DNA from: Gammaproteobacteria bacterium | GTDB taxonomy: Bacteria; Pseudomonadota; Gammaproteobacteria; Pseudomonadales; Azotimanducaceae | Length of the DNA: 47,407 bases | Reading direction: 5' to 3' | Assembly (NCBI GenBank): GCA_009846005.1 | Contig: VXYL01000098.1 | Location: forward strand, 1 to 47,407 | In this document: piece by piece, positions 37,409-44,333 of the stretch | How the letters are laid out: every line of letters starts with the position of its first letter | How positions within the stretch are numbered: the first letter of the stretch is position 1 | The notes under the pieces: generated by a model | The model's database searches: none | What the model was told of the DNA's origin: nothing | Seen by the model: only the letters and a program-made list of their open reading frames with translations | Made by a program: the position numbers and the translations under genes

Positions 37409-38101
37409 TTGCAGCGACCCCTCGAGAAGCCCAACGGAACGCCTGTCGAAGAACTCGACACGCCGGCGCTGATTCTCGACCTGGCAACCCTCGACGCCAC
37501 CGCTTCCCGGCTCGCCGATCCGGAGCAACCTGCCCGCGCCGAGGTCTGGGTCCACAAGACACCTGCCATCGCCCGCATCCAGGTGGCGATACCGGGTATC
37601 TCGGGCATCGCGGTGCGCAGCGTCGCCGAGGCCGAGGTATTCGCAGCCGCCGGGTTCGACGACATTCGGATCCTCCGTCCCCTCGCAACGCCCGCATCTC
37701 AACGGCGCGTCGAAGCAATCGCCAACAGTGCAACCCTGGCATTCAAGGCCGACCGGCCGCTCGCCGGCGCAGACTGGTTCGAGGGCGCCGTCACGGTATC
37801 GGCCCGCGTGGTCAGCGTCCCCGAACCCGGGCGCGCGATCCTCGACGCCGGTCAGAAAGCCGTGGGTCGCGACTTCGGCGACCCACGGTTGCTTGGACGG
37901 CCACGTTGCGCAGCGTTGGCTGGAAGCGCCGAACACGGCGTTGTCTCCTTTCCCGCCGATGACCCCTTCAGCATCGGCGACTGGCTGGAACTCGTCCCGG
38001 CGGACGTCGCAACGACCTTCGCGCTTCACGACTTCGTCTACGCGACGCGAAACGGCGTGTTGGATGCCGTGTGGCCGATTTCGGCCCGCGGCGCATTCTG
38101 A
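37409..38101 (+). CDS. Degenerate alanine-racemase-fold / D-threonine-aldolase-like protein (shortened, probably inactive)
   Basis: The 230-residue product looks like a DSD1 / D-threonine aldolase with its middle removed. Residues about 15-110 match the first part of the PLP barrel (DTPALILDLATLDATASRL, IAVRSVAEAEVFAAAGFDDI). The sequence then goes straight to the C-terminal beta domain (AEHGVVSFPADDPFSIGDW, ALHDFVYATRNGVLDAVW). The PLP-Lys motif RPHxKxHK, present in the next gene, reads VWVHKTP with the Lys lost and one residue missing. The C-terminal metal motif PxHxC reads PADVA. The TTG at 37409, 4 bp after ilvD, is the only plausible start and has no ribosome-binding site. It overlaps the intact paralogue by 1 bp. 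Confidence 0.65.
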   Translation: MQRPLEKPNGTPVEELDTPALILDLATLDATASRLADPEQPARAEVWVHKTPAIARIQVAIPGISGIAVRSVAEAEVFAAAGFDDIRILRPLATPASQRRVEAIANSATLAFKADRPLAGADWFEGAVTVSARVVSVPEPGRAILDAGQKAVGRDFGDPRLLGRPRCAALAGSAEHGVVSFPADDPFSIGDWLELVPADVATTFALHDFVYATRNGVLDAVWPISARGAF

Positions 38102-39171
38102 TGCATCTCAGCGAGGTCGAAACGCCTGCCCTGGTCATCGACCTCGATGCCCTTCGGCACAACATCGGTGTCATCGCCGATTGCTATCGGGACAAAGCGA
38201 TCCGCTTGAGACCTCACGTGAAAAACCACAAGTCGCCCCGGATACTTGCGATGCAAATGGCAGCCGGCGGCACGGTCGGCGGTATCTGCGCGGCCAAAGT
38301 GTCCGAAGCCGAGGCGTTCGCCGAGATCGCCGGAAACGTCCTGATCGCCAACCAGGTCGTTGGTGAGGACAAGATCGCCCGCCTAGCCGCCCTCGCGCGT
38401 CGGGTGGACACCACGGTGGCGGTGGACGCCGGCGTTCAGATCGAACCGTTGTCACGGGGTGTGCAGGCGGCGAACGCGGTATTGGGCGTGGTCATCGAGG
38501 TCAACACCTCCATGGGCCGCGGCGGTATCCGAACCATCCAACAGGCGGTGGCACTCGCGCAGGCCGCGGTGGCAGCACCGAACCTGCGCTTCCGTGGCGT
38601 GATGAGCCACCAGGTGCCGCGCGCGCGGCTACCGTCCCGGCAACAGCGCTTCGCCGAGGGCAATCACTGGATCGCCCGGGTCCTCGAGGTCAAGCAGGCC
38701 ATCGAGGACGCCGGCATATCCGTCGAGTTGGTGTCAACCGGCGAGTCCTGGACCTACGATGTCGCGGCGGCGCATCCGGAAGTCGACGAGATCCAGGGCG
38801 GTACCTACATCGTGATGGAAGTGCCCTACAGGTACATGACGGAGTTTCGATTCGCGGCCCGGGTCATGGGGCGCGTGGTTCGCCGGCTCGATGCCAAAAC
38901 AGTCGTAGGCGATGTGCCCATCGACGCGATAGGCGCACCCAACGGGGTTCCGACCGTAGACAGCCCGGAAGGCATCGAAGTGGCTTCCATCGATCACCAC
39001 GGTACCGTCCTACGCGGCCAAGGCGTCGACAGGCTGTTGATCGGGGATCCCTTTTTCTTGCTGACCCACCAGCAGGACGTCACGATGAACCGCTGGAACC
39101 GCTACCTGGGCGTACGGAACGGGATGGTCGAGACGGTGATCGAGGCAACCGCGCGGGGTTGCATCAATTAG
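38101..39171 (+). CDS. DSD1 / D-threonine-aldolase-family PLP enzyme
   Basis: The 356-residue protein is an alanine-racemase-fold (type III) PLP enzyme. The PLP lysine sits in RLRPHVKNHKSPRI. ICAAKVSEAEAFAE, LIANQVVGEDKI, VIEVNTSMGRGGI and VSTGESWTYD line the barrel. The C-terminal beta domain with IDHHGTVLRGQ and LLTHQQDVTMNRW carries probable metal ligands. Members act on D-threonine, D-serine or beta-hydroxyaspartate; which applies here is not decidable. The ATG at 38101 overlaps the preceding stop as TGATG, which indicates translational coupling. The ilvD neighbourhood may link it to amino acid catabolism. Confidence 0.8.
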   Translation: MHLSEVETPALVIDLDALRHNIGVIADCYRDKAIRLRPHVKNHKSPRILAMQMAAGGTVGGICAAKVSEAEAFAEIAGNVLIANQVVGEDKIARLAALARRVDTTVAVDAGVQIEPLSRGVQAANAVLGVVIEVNTSMGRGGIRTIQQAVALAQAAVAAPNLRFRGVMSHQVPRARLPSRQQRFAEGNHWIARVLEVKQAIEDAGISVELVSTGESWTYDVAAAHPEVDEIQGGTYIVMEVPYRYMTEFRFAARVMGRVVRRLDAKTVVGDVPIDAIGAPNGVPTVDSPEGIEVASIDHHGTVLRGQGVDRLLIGDPFFLLTHQQDVTMNRWNRYLGVRNGMVETVIEATARGCIN

Positions 39172-39186
39172 CGAGACGAAACGAAC

Positions 39187-39213
39187 CGTAGGGGACGGGC
39201 TTGTCCCGTCCCG
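39187..39213 (+). repeat. Dispersed palindromic repeat, copy 4
   Basis: A 27-bp copy identical, in opposite orientation, to the one at 29975. It lies 15 bp after the stop of the DSD1-family gene, not at a stop codon in that frame. The adjoining bases to about 39245 repeat parts of it (CGGGTCCCGTCCCGTCC) and encode the last residues of the convergent fabV. The 8-bp hairpin may terminate both genes. Confidence 0.8.
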
Positions 39214-39220
39214 TTGCCCG

Positions 39221-40408
39221 TCAACGGGCGGGTCCCGTCCCGTCCATGGGGTCGACATCCTGATCGTAGTCCACGCCAGGTAGACCGAAACCGAATACCG
39301 CCAGGAACTCCTCGCGGAACCCGGGCAGATCCGCGAGATCCGCGATGTTCCCCGAGTCGACAATGGCCCAGCGGCGTCTGACTTCCGCCTGCACCTCCTT
39401 CGCCAACTCGCGGGCGTCCGCCCGCAGCCGGCCCGCCTCGTCGCGCGGAATCGCCTCCCCGTACAGACCGTCCCGGAACAACCGGTCGATATGCTCTATG
39501 CAGGACTCGTGGCTACCTTGTTCCCGCATGACCCGGAACAATATCGACATGTAGAGCGGCACTACCGGGATCGCCGTGCTGGCCTGGCTGACGATGGCCT
39601 TTAGGACGGCGACCCGTGCCCGACCGCCGATGCCCTCAAGCCGATCACTGATGGCCGATGCGGCGCGATCCACGTCGGCCTTTGCCCGACCGAGGGTTCC
39701 CTCGCGGTAGATGCGTGCGGTGAGGTCGCTACCGAGGTACGAGAACGCAACGGTCTGGAAGCCGGACGCCAACACGCCCGCCTCTCGCAGGGCGTCGATC
39801 CAGAATTCCCAGTCCTCGCCGCCCATGACGCCCACGGTCGCCCGCGCTTCGTCTTCAGTCGCCGTTTCGAGAACAATGTCCCGGACTTCGCCGCGGTTGA
39901 CGTCCAGGGTCTTCACGGCCAGCGGTTCGCCGAGTGGTTTGATGGCGGAACGGAACTGCTCGCCGGTCCGTGGGTGGGTCCGAACGGGTGCCGCGAGGCT
40001 GTATACCAGAAGATCGATCTTCCCCAAATCATCGCCGATGGCGGCCACGACCTCGCCGCGCAGTTCGTCGGCGAAGGCATCGCCGTCGAAGGTCCGCGCA
40101 TAGAGTCTGTGCTCCGCCGCGGCGGCCTCGAAAGCGCGGTTGTTGTACCACCCCGCTGTCGCGGTCCGCGTCGCGGATGGCGCCCGCTCGTAGGACACGC
40201 CGATAGTCGAGGCGCCGCATCCGAATGCAGCCGCGATCCTCGACGCCAACCCGAACCCGCCGGAACAGCCGATGACCAAAGCGTTCCGCGACCCGTCAAG
40301 CGCGCCGCGGGACTCGACCGTGGCGATTTGACGAGCCACGGCGGCGCGGCATCCGAGAGGGTGGGCAGTCGTAGAGATGAAGCCGCGTATTCGAGGTTTG
40401 ACGATCAT
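39221..40408 (-). CDS. fabV: Trans-2-enoyl-ACP/CoA reductase FabV
   Basis: FabV performs the last reductive step of fatty acid elongation and is naturally insensitive to triclosan in other species. The 395-residue protein begins MIVKPRIRGFISTTAHPLGC. The NAD-binding region NALVIGCSGGFGLASRIAAA and KIDLLVYSLAAPVR follow, then GGEDWEFWIDALREAGVLASG. The catalytic Y-x8-K is in AFSYLGSDLTARIYREGTLG. IPVVPLYMSILFRVM and AIVDSGNIADLADLPGF close the family pattern. The last residues (DGTGPAR) are encoded by sequence resembling the adjacent repeat and may be a late addition. Confidence 0.95.
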   Translation of the reverse strand: MIVKPRIRGFISTTAHPLGCRAAVARQIATVESRGALDGSRNALVIGCSGGFGLASRIAAAFGCGASTIGVSYERAPSATRTATAGWYNNRAFEAAAAEHRLYARTFDGDAFADELRGEVVAAIGDDLGKIDLLVYSLAAPVRTHPRTGEQFRSAIKPLGEPLAVKTLDVNRGEVRDIVLETATEDEARATVGVMGGEDWEFWIDALREAGVLASGFQTVAFSYLGSDLTARIYREGTLGRAKADVDRAASAISDRLEGIGGRARVAVLKAIVSQASTAIPVVPLYMSILFRVMREQGSHESCIEHIDRLFRDGLYGEAIPRDEAGRLRADARELAKEVQAEVRRRWAIVDSGNIADLADLPGFREEFLAVFGFGLPGVDYDQDVDPMDGTGPAR

Positions 40409-40539
40409 GGAATCAGAACACCGATTCCGCTACGAAGACGTCCAAGTATAGACGCGCGCCAGCGCCCCTGAGGACGACAGAACGTTGCGCGTCGGGTTTC
40501 GCATTAGCCTACCGGCGAGGACGTAACACATAGACACAT

Positions 40540-40559
40540 CTTGCTACTACTTGCTGCTA
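40540..40559. promoter_or_regulatory. Direct repeat upstream of the small membrane protein gene
   Basis: Two 10-bp units, CTTGCTACTA and CTTGCTGCTA, stand head to tail and differ at one base. A 10-bp period places both on the same face of DNA, as in some regulator sites. They lie about 110 bp before the start codon at 40666, and a TATATG hexamer follows about 20 bp downstream. No regulator can be named. Confidence 0.3.
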
Positions 40560-40665
40560 TCCGTAGCCGGTGGATGATGCTATATGTCAAGTCGTGCCGC
40601 GGGCATTCGCCCGAACCGGGCGGCTCGCTAGCACATTGGGACACAACAACAATAGGGAGGCAACA

Positions 40666-41004
40666 ATGGCAGCGAGAATAATCGTTGGCCTGGCCGTCAT
40701 CGCGGCAATCGTTCAGGGTTTGTGGCCGGATCTAGTTCCGGAGGCGATCCTGCCCTTGGTGATCGTCGTTCTCGGACTGGTGTACGGGGTCATGTGCCTC
40801 GATGCCGAAGACGCCACGGGCTACCTAGCCCTCGCCATCGCGGTTGGCGCAGCAGGGGGTGCCGATGTCCTCGGACACATCCACGTCATCGGGGGCTACC
40901 TCGATGCCATCGTCGACCAGATCAGCGTGGCGCTGTTCGGCGGCGTGGTGGCCGTGCTGGCGATTCGGACATGGAACCGAATCATGCCATCGGACGGGGA
41001 TTGA
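40666..41004 (+). CDS. Small four-helix membrane protein, unrecognised
   Basis: The 112-residue product has four hydrophobic segments (about 4-19, 27-45, 50-69 and 85-101) and short polar loops, among them LDAEDATG and a small HIH motif (HIHVIGG at 71). The ATG at 40666 is chosen for its strong GGGAGG ribosome-binding site 5 nt upstream; a GTG-led upstream extension has no such signal. It stands alone between fabV (divergent) and folA (convergent) with its own hairpin terminator, so it is probably a single-gene transcript. I do not recognise the family. Confidence 0.7.
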   Translation: MAARIIVGLAVIAAIVQGLWPDLVPEAILPLVIVVLGLVYGVMCLDAEDATGYLALAIAVGAAGGADVLGHIHVIGGYLDAIVDQISVALFGGVVAVLAIRTWNRIMPSDGD

Positions 41005-41051
41005 CGTTCCCACTCCTTGAGCCGGCTACTACCCGGTAGCTGACTTTATCG

Positions 41052-41081
41052 ACCTGCGGGGACACGACCGTCCCCGCAGGT
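41052..41081. terminator. Strong hairpin, probable terminator
   Basis: A perfect 12-bp inverted repeat (ACCTGCGGGGAC / GTCCCCGCAGGT, 6-nt loop) lies 47 bp after the membrane protein stop and 60 bp before the end of the convergent folA. It has no U-tract on either side, so it may work through stem stability or in both directions. Confidence 0.65.
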
Positions 41082-41141
41082 ATTCAAACCTCGCCTATCG
41101 CGAGGGGGGTTGATTTTGGCGCATCCAGCGTATCGGCAAGA

Positions 41142-41630
41142 TCAACACCGTCGTACTAACGTCGTGATATCGAAGGCATGGGCGTGACGCGCATCAGCCG
41201 GGTGATGCACGCATTCGATCTCTCGCCAGCGCGTGTAGTCCAGTTCTGGGAAGACCGTGTCGCCGTCGATCTCGGCGTCGATGACGGTAGCAATCAGCCG
41301 GTGTGCTCGCGGCAGCGCTTCGACACACGGCGACACGCCCCCGATCACAAAGCAGTCCCCGTCTCCGGCAACCGCCAATGCCTCGGGGAGGTCGTGCACC
41401 ACGGTGGCACCACAAGCCGAGAAGCCGCGTCGCGACAGGACGATGTTGTGCCGCCCGGGTAGCGGACTGCCCCTCGACTCGAACGTCCGCCGGCCCATGA
41501 TGACGGGATGGCCCATGGTGGTCTTCGTGAAGTGCGACATTTCATCGGGCAGGTCCCAGGGCAACACTCCCTTGTCGCCGATGACACGGTTCCGGGTCAT
41601 TGCCCAGATCAGGGAGACGCGTTGACTCAT
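41142..41630 (-). CDS. folA: Dihydrofolate reductase
   Basis: FolA reduces dihydrofolate to tetrahydrofolate with NADPH. In its 162 residues LIWAMTRNRVIGDKGVLPWDLPDEM holds the substrate-binding acid (probably Glu 30; Asp in E. coli). MGHPVIMGRRTFES and the NADPH-binding CFVIGGVSPCVEALP follow, then the C-terminal FPELDYTRWREIE. It starts 7 bp after lgt. thyA, which often lies between lgt and folA, is missing, so another thymidylate synthase gene should exist elsewhere. Confidence 0.95.
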   Translation of the reverse strand: MSQRVSLIWAMTRNRVIGDKGVLPWDLPDEMSHFTKTTMGHPVIMGRRTFESRGSPLPGRHNIVLSRRGFSACGATVVHDLPEALAVAGDGDCFVIGGVSPCVEALPRAHRLIATVIDAEIDGDTVFPELDYTRWREIECVHHPADARHAHAFDITTLVRRC

Positions 41631-41637
41631 GGACGTT

Positions 41638-42465
41638 CTATGCCGGCGTCTGGTTCGCCGGGCGGCGCCGGAGCATCAACACGACCCCCAAGGCCACCAT
41701 TGGCACGGACAGGAGCTGTCCCGTCGTCATCCAATCGAGAGCTACGAAACCACGTCCGGGGTCTGGCTCGCGAACGAACTCCGTCAAGAACCGCAGACAG
41801 CCGTAGACGAGTAGGAATACGGCCGACACCTGGCCCGCGGCCCTCGGTTTCGCCGCGAACAGCCAGACGACGAGGAACAGCACCACGCCGTCCGAGGCCG
41901 CCTGGTATAGGCTCGACACGTGTCGGGTGACGGCTTCGTACTCGCCGAAGCAGCGCATGGTCAGCTCGCGCACGCTGTCGCAGGGGAAGTACACGCCGAT
42001 CGGCAGTTCCGTCACCCTCCCCGGCAACTCGGCATTGATGAAATTCCCCAATCTGCCGAGTCCAAGACCCAGCGGGGCAAGCGGAGCGGCGAAGTCTGCT
42101 ATCGCCAGGAAGCTCCGCTGCGATCGCTTGGCGAACACCCAGCAGGCAGCGATCACGCCCAGCAAGCCGCCGTGGAACGACATACCGCCTTCCCAGATGC
42201 GCAGCGGCATAAGCGGATCCCGAAGGAACGTGTCGATGCCGTAGAAGAGCACGAACCCAAGGCGTCCTCCGACGATCACGCCGACAACCCCATAAAAGAC
42301 AAGGTCGGCGAGGTCCTGCACCCGCCAAGTCGCCAGGCCCCGGCGAATCCGCCGTTTGCCGAGCAGGTAGAAGACGGCCACCCCGAGCACGTACATCAAC
42401 CCGTACCAGCGAATCGACAATGGACCCAGTTCGACGATCACCTTGTCGATCACGGGATAGTACAT
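41638..42465 (-). CDS. lgt: Prolipoprotein diacylglyceryl transferase
   Basis: Lgt is an integral inner-membrane enzyme that moves diacylglycerol to the Cys of lipoprotein precursors. It is 275 residues with about seven membrane helices. SIRWYGLMYVLG near the N-terminus, EGGMSFHGGLLGV with the essential His, and the signature GRLGNFINAELPGR are clear. FLTEFVREPD near the C-terminus carries the conserved Arg. The usual HPSQLYE motif reads HVSSLYQ here, a moderate change. The ATG is MYYPVID. folA follows. Confidence 0.94.
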   Translation of the reverse strand: MYYPVIDKVIVELGPLSIRWYGLMYVLGVAVFYLLGKRRIRRGLATWRVQDLADLVFYGVVGVIVGGRLGFVLFYGIDTFLRDPLMPLRIWEGGMSFHGGLLGVIAACWVFAKRSQRSFLAIADFAAPLAPLGLGLGRLGNFINAELPGRVTELPIGVYFPCDSVRELTMRCFGEYEAVTRHVSSLYQAASDGVVLFLVVWLFAAKPRAAGQVSAVFLLVYGCLRFLTEFVREPDPGRGFVALDWMTTGQLLSVPMVALGVVLMLRRRPANQTPA

Positions 42466-42661
42466 ACTGTGCCCTCTCGTCCGCGGCCAAAGGTTGTCAC
42501 TCGTTCCCGCTTCGATGCCGTATCGTCGCCATCACTCGGCGAATCACGTAACACCGCTAGTCCTCCCGACCGTCGGGAAACGTCGTCACTTGAGCCAACG
42601 GTTCGATGCCGTCAAGTTGTCTTTCACTTGTCCGCCTTGACGTGCAACTCGCTGCCTCGCC

Positions 42662-43498
42662 ATGTGCCTGATTCTGTTCGCGTACCGGTGGCACCGGGAA
42701 CGACCCCTGGTACTCGCCGCGAACCGCGACGAATTCTACGCGCGGCCTGCGCGCGCCGCACATTGGTGGGAAGACGCCCAAACACCGCCGGGTCCCAACG
42801 CGCCCGCCAGGGCGCACGGCATCTTCGGGGGCCGTGACCGGCAAGCCCACGGTACTTGGCTTGCGGTTTCCAGGGACGGGCGAGTGGCAGCGGTGACCAA
42901 TTGGACCGAGGACAGGAACGCCCCCAGATCACCCCAGTCGCGCGGCGACCTGCCCCGGCTGTTCCTCGCCGGCAGCCGACCCGCGCGCGACTTCGTCGCC
43001 AGTATCGAAGGAGACCGATACGCCGGTTTCAACTTCCTTGCATACGACGGGCGCGAACTGGTCTACACCTCCAACCGAACCGGCGAAGTCCGCGCCCTCG
43101 ACGCCGGGGTCTACGGACTCACCAATACCCGCCTCGGCCCCCCGCACGCGGCCCCGAGAGACGCCGAACCGCACATACCTGCCTACCAGCAGTGGCCCAA
43201 GGCGGTGTTCGGTGCGGCCGCGCTCGCGGGCATCGCCGCCAAGGCGACAACCGCCGAACTGATCCATCTGCTCGGCCAACCCCACTTGCCGCTGGAAACG
43301 CCACCCGACCGGGAACTCGCGCCGGAGCGTAGCTATTCGCCGTGCTTCATCCACGGCTCCGACTACGGCACGCGGGCGAGTACGGCGATCATCCTCGCCC
43401 GCGAATCGCTAGAATTCGTCGAACGCCAGTACGGACCGTTCGGAAAGCCGGGCGAGCGTTCGGCAACGACGATCAAGTTCGGGCGCGACCCGAGATAA
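42662..43498 (+). CDS. NRDE (TANGO2-like) family protein
   Basis: The 278-residue protein has the family N-terminus MCLILFAYRW with Cys 2 and the eponymous NRDE at residues 21-24 (LAANRDEFYARP). GIFGGRDRQAHGTWLAVS and AAVTNW follow, then YGLTNTRLG and the C-terminal SPCFIHGSDYGTRASTAIIL. Such proteins may be Ntn-type hydrolases; eukaryotic TANGO2 has been linked to haem and lipid handling, but the bacterial role is unknown. It is divergent from lgt and precedes the SDR gene by 16 bp. Confidence 0.88.
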   Translation: MCLILFAYRWHRERPLVLAANRDEFYARPARAAHWWEDAQTPPGPNAPARAHGIFGGRDRQAHGTWLAVSRDGRVAAVTNWTEDRNAPRSPQSRGDLPRLFLAGSRPARDFVASIEGDRYAGFNFLAYDGRELVYTSNRTGEVRALDAGVYGLTNTRLGPPHAAPRDAEPHIPAYQQWPKAVFGAAALAGIAAKATTAELIHLLGQPHLPLETPPDRELAPERSYSPCFIHGSDYGTRASTAIILARESLEFVERQYGPFGKPGERSATTIKFGRDPR

Positions 43499-43514
43499 CC
43501 CAAAAGGAGACAAC

Positions 43515-44297
43515 ATGGACCTCGATCTAGTCGGCCGCACCGCCCTGGTTACCGGGGGCAGTCTGGGCCTAGGCCGGGCGATGGCCGCCGCCTTCCATGG
43601 CGCAGGCGCCAACGTGGCGCTCGTGGCGCGCCGCGAGAACGTGCTGGCGGAAGCCAAGGCGGCCATCGAGGCACGGTCCGGGGGACGCGTGGCCGCCTAT
43701 CCCTGCGACGTCACCGATGCAGAGGCGATCAAACATACCGTCGAGGCAACCGTCGCCGATCTGGGTCCCATCGACATCCTCGTGAATAACGCCGGTCAAT
43801 CCCAGACCGGTCGCTTCGAGGACATCACCGACGAAGTCTGGCAGGGCGATCTCGACCTCAAGCTGTTTGCGGCGATTCGATTCAGCCGGCTGGCTTTCCC
43901 GGGCATGAAGGAACGCCGCTGGGGTCGAATCATCAACATCCTGAATACGGCAGCGAAAGCTCCACCGCCGGGATCCGCGCCCACATCCGTCTCCCGGGCC
44001 GCCGGCCTGGCGCTGACCAAGGTGCTGGCCGGTGAAGGTGCACCCCACAACGTGCTGGTCAATGCGCTGATGATCGGCAGCATCAAGTCCGACCAGGTAC
44101 GCCGTGCCTACGACCGTTCGGACAAGAGCGTCGACTTCGAGACGTTCATGGCCAACTCCGGCAGATCACTACCCATGGGCCGCATGGGCGAGGCCGAGGA
44201 GTGCGGCAACGTGGCGCTGTTCCTGGCGTCCAACTCGGCGTCGTACCTGACGGGCTGCGCGATCAACATGGACGGAGGATTGTCGCGGGTGGTCTAG
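43515..44297 (+). CDS. Short-chain dehydrogenase/reductase-fold protein lacking the catalytic Tyr and Lys
   Basis: The 260-residue protein has the classical SDR frame: the cofactor motif VTGGSLGLG (13-20), CDVTDAEA, LVNNAGQ (about 91), and the C-terminal LFLASNSASYLTGCAINMDGG. At the active site, where YxxxK is expected, it reads TSVSR (157-161), with Thr for Tyr and Arg for Lys. Either the enzyme uses another mechanism or it no longer reduces carbonyls. AAGGAG lies 6 nt before the ATG. It is convergent with ptsP. Confidence 0.88.
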   Translation: MDLDLVGRTALVTGGSLGLGRAMAAAFHGAGANVALVARRENVLAEAKAAIEARSGGRVAAYPCDVTDAEAIKHTVEATVADLGPIDILVNNAGQSQTGRFEDITDEVWQGDLDLKLFAAIRFSRLAFPGMKERRWGRIINILNTAAKAPPPGSAPTSVSRAAGLALTKVLAGEGAPHNVLVNALMIGSIKSDQVRRAYDRSDKSVDFETFMANSGRSLPMGRMGEAEECGNVALFLASNSASYLTGCAINMDGGLSRVV

Positions 44298-44333
44298 GCC
44301 GCGTCGGAGACTCGCGAGGGCCGTCGCGACCGA

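Noticed and set aside
35629-37665. A long minus-strand frame opposite ilvD
   Set aside because: It is antisense to an intact IlvD with all cluster cysteines; the translation shows no recognisable family.
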